This document shows positions 7,812 through 14,528 of a DNA stretch of 20,257 bases, one piece after another. The stretch is from SAT2750 sp964476375. Lineage in GTDB: Bacteria > Planctomycetota > Planctomycetia > Pirellulales > Pirellulaceae. Position numbers and translations under genes: made by a program. How positions within the stretch are numbered: the first letter of the stretch is position 1; each line of letters starts with the position of its first letter. The DNA lies in NCBI GenBank assembly GCA_964476375.1, contig CAYYZW010000335.1, positions 1 through 20,257 on the forward strand, written 5' to 3'. The notes below the pieces were generated by a model. That model worked only from the letters and a program-made list of their open reading frames with translations, made no database searches and had not been told where the DNA came from.

Positions 7812-7878
7812 GGATTTTCTAAATCTGGCTTTCTTCAGGAAATCACCCTGAACAGAAGTCCGCTTCGACTGAAATATA

Positions 7879-7907
7879 TTGACATTAGTCTTTACGCTAC
7901 TTAAACT
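7879..7907 (+). promoter_or_regulatory. Sigma70-type promoter of the HU-family gene
   Basis: A perfect -35 box TTGACA (7879-7884) is separated by exactly 17 bp from the -10 box TAAACT (7902-7907). The predicted start of transcription is near 7914, giving an untranslated leader of about 68 nt before GTG 7982. The promoter overlaps the upstream in-frame TTG at 7907 and therefore argues against that codon as the start. Confidence 0.75.
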
Positions 7908-7981
7908 TGGGACGATTTTCAGCAGGCTGTTTTGGCCTTCCACTGGCCGTTCATGCTCACTGGTGTTGGAGTAACTGTTTC

Positions 7982-8419
7982 GTGACCAAGAAAGACATCG
8001 TCAAAACGATTTCCGAGAAAATCAACATGACTCAGTTGATGACCAAGGAGATTGTCCAGGAAACATTCGATACGATCGTCGAAACGCTGGTCCGTGAAGG
8101 ACGGATTGAACTGCGTAATTTTGGTGTTTTCGAGGCAAAAGAACGGGCTGCCCGTCGGGCGAGAAACCCCCGTACCGGGGTACGAGTGGATGTACCAGCC
8201 AAGATTGTAGTGACGTTCAAGCCCGGTAAGAAAATGGAAGAAAGGGTCAGGAACATGGACCCGGTAATCCTGACCGGTGAAAAGCTCGAAGAGACCACGG
8301 AAAACACAGCGGGCCTGGAATCCACACCCATGATCGAACAGCAGGCAGCGGAGGGAACATCGGAGAGTTTTACGGAACCGTCCGACCATTCCCACCTGGA
8401 TACGGAACCGGATCACTAG
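7982..8419 (+). CDS. HU/IHF family DNA-binding protein with acidic C-terminal tail
   Basis: The first ~92 of 145 residues form an HU fold: TKKDIVKTISEKINMT helix pair, IVQETFDTIVETLVREGRIELRNFGVFEAKERAAR, then the DNA-intercalating arm ARNPRTGVRVDVPAK and VTFKPGKKMEERV. These proteins bend DNA and organise the nucleoid as dimers. The remaining ~53 residues are an unusual low-complexity tail rich in Glu, Thr and Ser (EKLEETTEN, AAEGTSESFTEPSD), absent from classical HU of ~90 residues. GTG 7982 is chosen because GGAG (7968-7971) precedes it by 10 bp and homology begins at once. The upstream extension to 7907 lies in the promoter. Regulated at least by the 7879-7907 promoter. Confidence 0.92.
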   Translation: MTKKDIVKTISEKINMTQLMTKEIVQETFDTIVETLVREGRIELRNFGVFEAKERAARRARNPRTGVRVDVPAKIVVTFKPGKKMEERVRNMDPVILTGEKLEETTENTAGLESTPMIEQQAAEGTSESFTEPSDHSHLDTEPDH

Positions 8420-8636
8420 CAGCCAGAAGGAGTTTTTTCGAAGGACGGTTATGGCAGGGAGGCAAACCCGTATTGCTTTGATTTCTCACTTTCTGTACAG
8501 ATAGCTGGCTTTTCTGCCATTTTGACCCGTCCGGGTGAGCAGGAAGCTCATTTCACAAATCCCACCTGACTTACATTCAACACCCTGGACGACAGGATTC
8601 ACGTCGCCAGGAGTGATCGCAAGCGTCGAACTGATC

Positions 8637-8644
8637 AAGGAGGA
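8637..8644 (+). promoter_or_regulatory. Strong Shine-Dalgarno that sets the lipoprotein start
   Basis: AAGGAGGA is a near-perfect anti-16S match placed 7 bp before ATG 8652. It decides the start against the in-frame ATG at 8535, which would place a non-conserved segment in front of the signal peptide. A weak TTGCTT-17 bp-TACAGA pair at 8473-8501 could be the promoter. The spacer 8420-8636 otherwise shows nothing I can name. Confidence 0.7.
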
Positions 8645-8651
8645 ATGGTTC

Positions 8652-8870
8652 ATGCGTCGTCTTTTCATCGCATTGATGATCGGAGCAGTTATCGGCACCA
8701 CGGCGGGGTGTTTTCTCCCGGCTTATTCGGGTGACCGCCCGCGCCGAACCCAGCAACTGATTTTCACATCCGAGAATCAGAGGGCAATTTTAAATTTCTG
8801 GGAACGCTTCTGGCACCTGGATCAGCCCGACCACATGTCTCCCCAGCGCGTCCATGGCGGCGTCATCTGA
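8652..8870 (+). CDS. Small predicted lipoprotein (72 aa), planctomycete type
   Basis: The 72-residue product begins with a lipoprotein-like signal peptide: MRR, a hydrophobic core (LFIALMIGAVIG) and a lipobox-like TAGC with Cys20 as the acylation site. The -3 residue is Thr rather than the usual Leu. The mature ~53 residues are mostly conserved-looking helix: a TSENQRAILNFWERFWHLDQP stretch followed by HMSPQRVHGGVI. I remember many planctomycete genomes encoding short proteins of this form (W.R.W..D.PSH.TP.R.HGG at the C-terminus), but I know no function. A strong ribosome-binding site precedes it. It stands alone between the HU gene and pyrD. Confidence 0.8.
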   Translation: MRRLFIALMIGAVIGTTAGCFLPAYSGDRPRRTQQLIFTSENQRAILNFWERFWHLDQPDHMSPQRVHGGVI

Positions 8871-9038
8871 GCCTGGCGACAGCCCACCCGGTTATCTGGA
8901 ACCACGACCTGGCGTGAACCGCCCACCGCTGCGCCCGCAGACTGCCGGCGCCCCATGGAATTGTGAATCTGCGCCTGGACGGTTAGATTGACAACTGGCG
9001 TGCGGTGGCACTTCTTTCCAATCGACAGGCAATGCTGC

Positions 9039-9992
9039 GTGGAAAATCCAGCCGAAAAAATTGATCTTTCGGTACAGCTCAACAGGCTGTCACTCCCCAA
9101 CCCGATCCTGGTCGCCTCCGGGACATTCGGTTACGCCCGGGAAATGGAATCCCTGGTCAACCTGGATCGCCTGGGTGGAATTCTTCCCAAGACGATCACC
9201 GTCGAACCCCGCATCGGCAACCCGGCCTGGCGGACGGTGGAAACAAGTTGTGGGCTGCTTAATTCCATCGGCCTGGACAACGACGGGCTGGAGGCGTTCA
9301 TCGCTCACCACCTTCCCTACCTGGCATCGCTGGAAGCTCCGGTGATCGTCAGCATTGCGGGTCGGGACGAGCAGGAGTACATCACGATGGCCAGGCGACT
9401 GGCCGAGGCGGGTGGCCTGGACGCGGTGGAGCTTAACATCTCCTGTCCCAACGTCTCGGGAGGTGTCGATTTTGGAACCAATCCGGAACGATGCGCGGCG
9501 GTCGTGGGCGGGGTACGGCAATCATGCGACCTGCCGGTGCTGGCCAAGCTCACACCCAACGTGACCGATATTACCGCCATCGCCCAGGCAGCAGCAGATG
9601 CCGGTGCCGATGCGATCTGCCTGATCAATACCCTGCTGGGAATGGCCGTCGACTGGCGTGGTCGTCGCCCTCTCCTGGGCAATGACATGGGAGGCCTGAG
9701 CGGCCCCGCCATCAAGCCGGTCGCCCTGCGATGTGTTTACCAGGTGGCCCGCGCGGTGGACGTCCCGCTGGTCGGGATCGGCGGAATCGCCACACTCAAC
9801 GATGTGATGGAATTCCTTGTTGCCGGCGCCAGCGCGGTACAGGTGGGGACGGCCAATTACTACGATCCAGCGGTCAGCACGCGGCTGGTGGACCAACTTC
9901 CAGGTGCCCTGGCCGAGGCCGGCGTGGGAACCATCGATGAGCTGTCCGGATCGATTGTATCCAACCGGGAGGCAACGATTGCCGATCGCTGA
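9039..9992 (+). CDS. pyrD: Dihydroorotate dehydrogenase, class 1B type (PyrD)
   Basis: PyrD oxidises dihydroorotate to orotate in pyrimidine synthesis using FMN. The fold signature starts with LPNPILVASGTFGYAREM. The catalytic base is Cys136 in NISCPNVSGG, followed by LAKLTPNVTDI, the INTLLGMAVDW stretch, LSGPAIKPVALR and GIGGIATLNDVMEFLVAGASAVQVGT. Soluble class 1B enzymes use this Cys base and work with PyrK as electron-transfer subunit; no pyrK is in the window. I chose GTG 9039 (317 aa), which begins directly before homology. An in-frame TTG at 8988 would add a cysteine-containing stretch with no family counterpart. The ribosome-binding site at 9039 is weak. The 168-bp gap before it shows nothing definite. 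Confidence 0.93.
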   Translation: MENPAEKIDLSVQLNRLSLPNPILVASGTFGYAREMESLVNLDRLGGILPKTITVEPRIGNPAWRTVETSCGLLNSIGLDNDGLEAFIAHHLPYLASLEAPVIVSIAGRDEQEYITMARRLAEAGGLDAVELNISCPNVSGGVDFGTNPERCAAVVGGVRQSCDLPVLAKLTPNVTDITAIAQAAADAGADAICLINTLLGMAVDWRGRRPLLGNDMGGLSGPAIKPVALRCVYQVARAVDVPLVGIGGIATLNDVMEFLVAGASAVQVGTANYYDPAVSTRLVDQLPGALAEAGVGTIDELSGSIVSNREATIADR

Positions 9993-10038
9993 TCCAGGCA
10001 TCCCGACAGCAGGTATTTTTTGTAAACGACAGGAAACA

Positions 10039-11004
10039 ATGCGAGTACTTTCAGGAATCCAGCCGACCGGTCGCTTTCACTGGGGTAATTACTTCGGTGC
10101 CATCCAGCAGTACATTCAGCTGCAGGACGAGGAGGAAGCGTATTATTTCATTGCCAACCTGCACGCTTTAACGTCGATACGGGATCCCGATCTTTTACGA
10201 CAACATACCCGCGATGCCGCTTTGGACCTGTTGGCCCTGGGCCTGGACCCCGAACGGGCGATCCTGTTTGTCCAGTCGGACGTCCCACAGGTCTCGGAAC
10301 TAACCTGGCTTTTGATGACCGGTGCTCCGATGGGGCTGCTGGAACGCTGCCATGCCTACAAGGAAAAGAAAGACAAGGGTCTGACGGCCGAGGCAGGCCT
10401 GTTCACCTACCCCGTGCTGATGGCAGCAGACATCCTCGCCTATGACTCCAACATCGTGCCGGTCGGTGCCGACCAGGTCCAGCATATCGAGGTCTGCCGT
10501 GACCTGGCACGAAGCTTCAACCACCATTTCGGCGAGGTCTTTGTGATTCCAGAAGCCAAGGTGCTTGCCGATGCGGCCAAGGTCCCCGGAACCGACGGGG
10601 AGAAGATGTCCAAGAGCTACGACAACACCATCGAGGTCTTTGAAGACCCCAGGGCCCAGGGCAAGAAGATCATGCGAATCCCGACCGACTCACGTCCGCT
10701 GGAGGACCCCAAGGACCCCGACCAGGACCACCTTTACCAGCTCTACAGCCTGTTTGCCGATGACGGCCAGAAAGAGCAGATGGCCGCCACTTACCGCCGC
10801 GGTGGATTCGGTTATGGCGAGATCAAGAAACAGCTGGTGGAAGTGGCAGAATCCTTTTTTGCCGAAGCACGAGAGCGTCGTGCAACACTGGAAAAGGACG
10901 CCGATTACGTCAGCGGTGTCCTGGAAGAGGGGGCCAAGCGTGCCCGCGCCAAGGCCTCGGTGGTCCTGGCCCGGGCACAAAAGGCATGTGGGATGGAACT
11001 ATGA
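10039..11004 (+). CDS. trpS: Tryptophanyl-tRNA synthetase
   Basis: This class I synthetase charges tRNA(Trp). The HIGH-type motif is HWGN at residues 14-17 after SGIQPTGRF; the KMSKS motif is at residues 189-193 within DGEKMSKSYDNTI. The middle contains LTWLLMTGAPMGLLERCHAYKEK and PVLMAADILAYDSNIVPVGADQVQHIE, both family hallmarks. Length is 321 residues, normal for bacterial TrpS. ATG 10039 follows AGGAAA at 10031-10036; the open frame reaches back to 9817 but that part overlaps pyrD and has no homology. The stop overlaps the acpS start (ATGA). Confidence 0.97.
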   Translation: MRVLSGIQPTGRFHWGNYFGAIQQYIQLQDEEEAYYFIANLHALTSIRDPDLLRQHTRDAALDLLALGLDPERAILFVQSDVPQVSELTWLLMTGAPMGLLERCHAYKEKKDKGLTAEAGLFTYPVLMAADILAYDSNIVPVGADQVQHIEVCRDLARSFNHHFGEVFVIPEAKVLADAAKVPGTDGEKMSKSYDNTIEVFEDPRAQGKKIMRIPTDSRPLEDPKDPDQDHLYQLYSLFADDGQKEQMAATYRRGGFGYGEIKKQLVEVAESFFAEARERRATLEKDADYVSGVLEEGAKRARAKASVVLARAQKACGMEL

Positions 11005-11399
11005 ATGTCGTCGGCATTGGAACCGATATTGTCGAGTGCCTGCGGATCGCACAGATGGTAGAGCGGCACGGGGAGCTGTTCCTGGGGCGTGTCTTCACGT
11101 CACTGGAAATCGAGTACTGCAGCTCTCGCAAGGCAGCCACACAGCACTACGCTGGACGCTGGGCAGCCAAGGAGGCGATCCTCAAGGCGATGGGAACTGG
11201 CTGGTCACGTGGAATCCGCTGGAAGGATATCGAGGTCCGGACCGAGATGAGCGGCAAACCGCATGTACAGATCCAGGGGACCGCCTGGGAAATCTGCCAG
11301 CAGCGGGGCATCGCAAGCTTCCAGCTGAGCATCTCCCACTGCCGAAGCCACGCGACCGCCTTTGCCGTGGCCCTGGGAAACGGTGAGGACACGAGCTAA
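11001..11399 (+). CDS. acpS: Holo-[acyl-carrier-protein] synthase
   Basis: AcpS transfers 4'-phosphopantetheine from CoA to apo-ACP, needed for fatty acid synthesis. The Mg-binding residues are visible as Asp9 (GIGTDIVEC) and Glu58 (RWAAKEAILKAMG). The SISHCRSHATAFAVA segment near the end matches the family's V-S-I-S-H motif. At 132 residues it is normal length. It overlaps trpS by 4 bp, so it is translated by coupling, and it converges on topA with only 15 bp between stops; I see no terminator there. Confidence 0.95.
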   Translation: MNVVGIGTDIVECLRIAQMVERHGELFLGRVFTSLEIEYCSSRKAATQHYAGRWAAKEAILKAMGTGWSRGIRWKDIEVRTEMSGKPHVQIQGTAWEICQQRGIASFQLSISHCRSHATAFAVALGNGEDTS

Positions 11400-11414
11400 C
11401 GTCGATCGTCCCTG

Positions 11415-14177
11415 TCAGCCGGACGCCGGTGACGGGTCCAGGAGAAGTGGTTCGAAACCGGGTTCAATGACCACTCCTTCCATGGTCTTTATGATCGCCG
11501 GTGGATGTTCCTTCTCGTGCTCCGCCAGAAGTGCCTCCCACTTTGCCCGTTCGTCGTCTTCCATTCCCTTCCAGGCTCCACGACCCCTGCAGCGGGGGTA
11601 CTTCGAACATCCCAGCCAGGGGCCCCGCTTGCCGTTACGCAGGTAAAGCGGGGCATCGCACTTGGAACAGGGCAGGTCCGTTTCCAGTGGCGGAGCCTTG
11701 CTGGCCGCCACGTTCCCCTGCTTGTCCAGGTTCACGATACCATCACACTCCGGGTAGTTGCTGCAGGCCAGGAAGGGGCCGTAACGGCCTGTCTTCTTGA
11801 TCAGCGCCTCGTTACAGGAGGGACAGGCGACGTTGGTCACCTGGGGCAGGACCGGACGTCCCTCCGCATCGATCGGGGCGGCATAACGGCAGGCCTCTCG
11901 CATGCCCGAGGCGATCTCGGCGATCTTTTCCTTGTCCTCCGTGCTGAGCTTGGACCAGGTCAGCTTCTGCTCACACTCGCTGCAGGTCAGGAAGGGCCGT
12001 GAACGGGCGGTCTTGCCGCGGTTGACTCCCATCGCCTTCGTCCCGCACTCCGGGCAGCCGATCTCGGATGGCTCCGGGGGCACGACAAAACCGGTACAGC
12101 TCAGGAACTTGCCGTTCCGCCCGAAACGGTACTCGGTTCGTCGTCCACAATCCGGACAGCGGTACTCCTTGGGCGCCATTTTTCGCTCGGCGCGGGCATG
12201 CGTCATTGTCTCGTGAGCGGTCTCCAGTTCTGACTTGAATGGACCATAGAACTCCTCCAGGAAGCCCGTCCATTCAATATCTCCCTCTTCAATGCCGTCG
12301 AGTTGTTCTTCCATCCAGCGCGTGTAACCCAGGTCCATGATCCCGGGAAAACCCTGGACGAGTTTTTCTGTCACCACTTCCCCAAGGTCGGTAGCGAAAA
12401 AGCGATTCCCTCTTTTCTCCACGTAATTTCGATCCTGGATCACCTTGATAATCGAGGCATAGGTACTTGGCCGCCCGATCCCTTCTTCCTCCAGTTTTTT
12501 CACCAGGGATCCCTCGTTGAACCGGGCCGGGGGAGACGAGAATTTCTGCTGCGGAATAATCGCAAAGGGTGCCATGGCATGCCCCTGCTCCAGTGCCGGC
12601 AGGGTCTGCTCGTCACTGGCCGTGGGAATCCCGCTGGCCTTGTAAAAGCCATCAAACACGAGGACACGCCCGGAGGACTTGAGAACGGCCCCGGTCGGCT
12701 TGTCAGATCGCTCCAGCAGGACGGTTGTGGCATCCCACTTGGCATCACTCATCTGGCATGCAAGAAAGCGGTTATGGATCAGGCGATAGAGCTTGAGCTG
12801 GTCGTCATTGAGGGGCTTGACCAACTGCTCCGGCAGGCGACTCACATCGGTGGGCCGAATCGCCTCGTGTGCTTCCTGGGCGTTCTTGTTCGTCGAACCA
12901 TAAAACCGGGGCTTGTCTGGCAGGTACTGGTCGCCGAAATGGTCGCCGATATAGGCCCGGGCCCTCTCAATCGCCTCGCTGGTAATGTAGGTCGAGTCGG
13001 TTCTCATGTAGGTGATCAAACCGACCTGGCCCTCACCCGGAACATTGACGCCCTCGTACAGGCCCTGGGCAGCCCGCATGGTCCGGCTGGCGGTAAAACC
13101 GAGCGCATTGGAAGCAGTCATCTGGAGCGTGCTGGTAATAAACGGTCCTGAAGGCCGAGAGGTGCTTTGTCGCGTCTCGACCGATGAAACCTGGTACCGC
13201 GCCGCGGGATCGAGCTGGCCAACGACGTTCCGCACGTGGCGAGCGGGCCCCTTGCCCGCTTCATCCTCCACGGTCTCTACCGAGACATCCATCATCCCTG
13301 CCGCCTCGGCAATCCTGCTGATCTCATCGGAAAGATCCTGTGGGTCGTCATGGGAACACCCCAGGGAGAACTTCTGGCCATCGATTTCCACCAGTTCCGT
13401 GGTCAATCCGCCATGCTCCGACAGCCAGGCATTCTGACGTTTCACCGTCGGTGCCTTTCCCTTGTCGTCCAGGCTGGCCATGAACTCGGCCCAGTTCTCC
13501 ACCATCGGCCCGGCTGCTTCCGGATCCAGTGCCAGCCGTGCTGTCAGTGACCATGACTCGTCCGGGACATGCGCCCGGATAAGTTTTTCCCGTTCCACGA
13601 TCAGGCGAACAGCCACGCTCTGGACTCGCCCCGCGCTCAAACCCCCGGCAACTTTTTTCCACAGCAGGGGGGATACCTGGTAACCCACGATGCGGTCGAG
13701 GATCCGCCGCGCCTGCTGGGCATTCACCTTCGCCATATCGATATCACGAGGCTCTTCAAATGCCCGCTGGATCGCCGACCTGGTGATCGCATTAAAGACC
13801 ACCCGCTTGTGCTGCTCCGGTTTCAAGTCCAGTGCCTTGGCAAGCAACCAGGCAATCGCCTCCCCCTCGCGGTCCAGGTCGGTCGCCAGCCAGACATCCT
13901 TGCAGGAGCGGGCTACTTTTTTCAGCTGGGTGAGAACCTTTTTCTTTCCCTGGATCGTCTCGTAACTGGGTGAGAACTTGTCTTCCAGGTCGATCCCAGG
14001 AACCGGGGCCGTGACTCCCTTGGGATTTCGCCGTGGCAGGTCCAGTACATGGCCAATGCTTGCCTCGACCACGAAACCATCCCCCAGGAAACGGGAAATG
14101 GTCCGCACCTTGGCTGGGGATTCAACAATCACCAGCGACGTCTGCTGGTTTTCTTTGCTGGATGCCTTTTTCGCCAT
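11415..14177 (-). CDS. topA: DNA topoisomerase I (type IA)
   Basis: The 920-residue enzyme relaxes negative supercoils. The TOPRIM domain opens the protein (SLVIVESPAKVRTISRFLG; WLATDLDREGEAIAWLL). The active-site tyrosine is Tyr390 in LITYMRTDSTYIT, and YGSTNKNAQEAHEAIRPTDV follows. The C-terminus carries four zinc-ribbon-like repeats. The two last have complete CX2C...CX6C sets (CPSCN...CSNYPEC; CSKCD...CSKYPRC). The first has only CPDC plus one Cys before a Pro-rich break; the second has CPEC and CSEC. I chose ATG 14177 (MAKKASSKEN) because the frame upstream to 14285 has no homology and the lysine-rich head is typical. It faces the PpiD-like gene divergently across a 351-bp spacer. Confidence 0.97.
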   Translation of the reverse strand: MAKKASSKENQQTSLVIVESPAKVRTISRFLGDGFVVEASIGHVLDLPRRNPKGVTAPVPGIDLEDKFSPSYETIQGKKKVLTQLKKVARSCKDVWLATDLDREGEAIAWLLAKALDLKPEQHKRVVFNAITRSAIQRAFEEPRDIDMAKVNAQQARRILDRIVGYQVSPLLWKKVAGGLSAGRVQSVAVRLIVEREKLIRAHVPDESWSLTARLALDPEAAGPMVENWAEFMASLDDKGKAPTVKRQNAWLSEHGGLTTELVEIDGQKFSLGCSHDDPQDLSDEISRIAEAAGMMDVSVETVEDEAGKGPARHVRNVVGQLDPAARYQVSSVETRQSTSRPSGPFITSTLQMTASNALGFTASRTMRAAQGLYEGVNVPGEGQVGLITYMRTDSTYITSEAIERARAYIGDHFGDQYLPDKPRFYGSTNKNAQEAHEAIRPTDVSRLPEQLVKPLNDDQLKLYRLIHNRFLACQMSDAKWDATTVLLERSDKPTGAVLKSSGRVLVFDGFYKASGIPTASDEQTLPALEQGHAMAPFAIIPQQKFSSPPARFNEGSLVKKLEEEGIGRPSTYASIIKVIQDRNYVEKRGNRFFATDLGEVVTEKLVQGFPGIMDLGYTRWMEEQLDGIEEGDIEWTGFLEEFYGPFKSELETAHETMTHARAERKMAPKEYRCPDCGRRTEYRFGRNGKFLSCTGFVVPPEPSEIGCPECGTKAMGVNRGKTARSRPFLTCSECEQKLTWSKLSTEDKEKIAEIASGMREACRYAAPIDAEGRPVLPQVTNVACPSCNEALIKKTGRYGPFLACSNYPECDGIVNLDKQGNVAASKAPPLETDLPCSKCDAPLYLRNGKRGPWLGCSKYPRCRGRGAWKGMEDDERAKWEALLAEHEKEHPPAIIKTMEGVVIEPGFEPLLLDPSPASG

Positions 14178-14260
14178 GGTTTCCACATCATTGACTGTCA
14201 GTAGGCTGTATATCGCTTCTCGAGAGACTCCGGAACACGGTCGCCTGGCTGGTATTGCCG

Positions 14261-14276
14261 GGCCTGTATTCAGGCC
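14261..14276. repeat. Perfect inverted repeat GGCCTG-TATT-CAGGCC
   Basis: Six base pairs with a four-base loop, 84 bp upstream of the topA ATG and within its likely leader. There is no T-tract on either strand, so it is not an intrinsic terminator. It could be an mRNA hairpin or a protein-binding site. Confidence 0.4.
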
Positions 14277-14390
14277 ACCGATCACTCCACACTGTTAGAT
14301 CTTCGATATATTTTCTATTGTTCGGCGAAATCAGTGGCTCTTTCTTAGCGAATCACCTAACAGCAGCCTCCTGAAAGGGGGGTATTGGGA

Positions 14391-14418
14391 TTGTTTTTGC
14401 GACCGGCGCACCTAAAAT
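14391..14418 (+). promoter_or_regulatory. Candidate promoter of the PpiD-like gene
   Basis: TTGTTT (14391-14396) and TAAAAT (14413-14418) are separated by 16 bp, with transcription expected from about 14425 and a leader of roughly 105 nt. The -10 box is good and the -35 box fair. A TAATAC at 14463 is an alternative -10 without a clear -35. Confidence 0.4.
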
Positions 14419-14528
14419 TGGGGGCTTCGGATGCGACAATCATTTCAGTAGACAAACCCAAATAATACGAGACAGCGAACCTGTCAAGCGGTTTATCCGG
14501 TTCGGTTGTCATTCAAGGATCGTGCGAA

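Larger units (their letters stand above)
7513..7981. other. AT-rich structured intergenic region upstream of the HU gene
   Basis: This 469-bp spacer is visibly richer in A/T than the surrounding genes, especially 7713-7915. It separates the divergent ykgJ-type and HU-type genes. Contents I can point to are a 6-bp inverted repeat AACAGC/GCTGTT (7614-7635), four GAGTC words between 7606 and 7712, and a possible 34-codon ORF with a good Shine-Dalgarno (7679-7783). A dyad element follows (7785-7811), then a near-consensus sigma70 promoter (7879-7907). A small RNA or leader is possible, but I find no recognisable Rfam-type core and no T-tract terminator. Confidence 0.6.
14178..14528. promoter_or_regulatory. 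Divergent intergenic region between topA and the PpiD-like gene
   Basis: The spacer holds start signals for both flanking genes. I see a perfect 6-bp-stem hairpin at 14261-14276 on the topA side, an AT-rich stretch at 14300-14330 that could supply a minus-strand -10 (TATATC), and a plausible plus-strand promoter at 14391-14418. AAGGA at 14515-14519 is the ribosome-binding site of the PpiD-like gene, 9 bp before its ATG. A CCTCCT/AGGGGG inverted repeat near 14369-14382 is followed by TTTTT, but is weak and G:T rich. Confidence 0.5.

Noticed and set aside
9817..10038. N-terminal extension of trpS into pyrD
   Set aside because: The extension has no synthetase homology; ATG 10039 has its own AGGAAA site and begins at the conserved MRVLSGIQPTG.
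12303..13151. 282-codon plus-strand frame opposite topA
   Set aside because: It overlaps the topA catalytic core and has no family signature.
14178..14285. 36-residue N-terminal extension of topA
   Set aside because: It contains no conserved sequence; the MAKKASSKEN start matches usual topoisomerase I N-termini.
14369..14397. Possible intrinsic terminator before the PpiD-like gene (CCTCCT/AGGGGG then T-rich)
   Set aside because: The stem relies on G:T pairs and the T-tract lies over ten bases away; no gene ends there on the plus strand.
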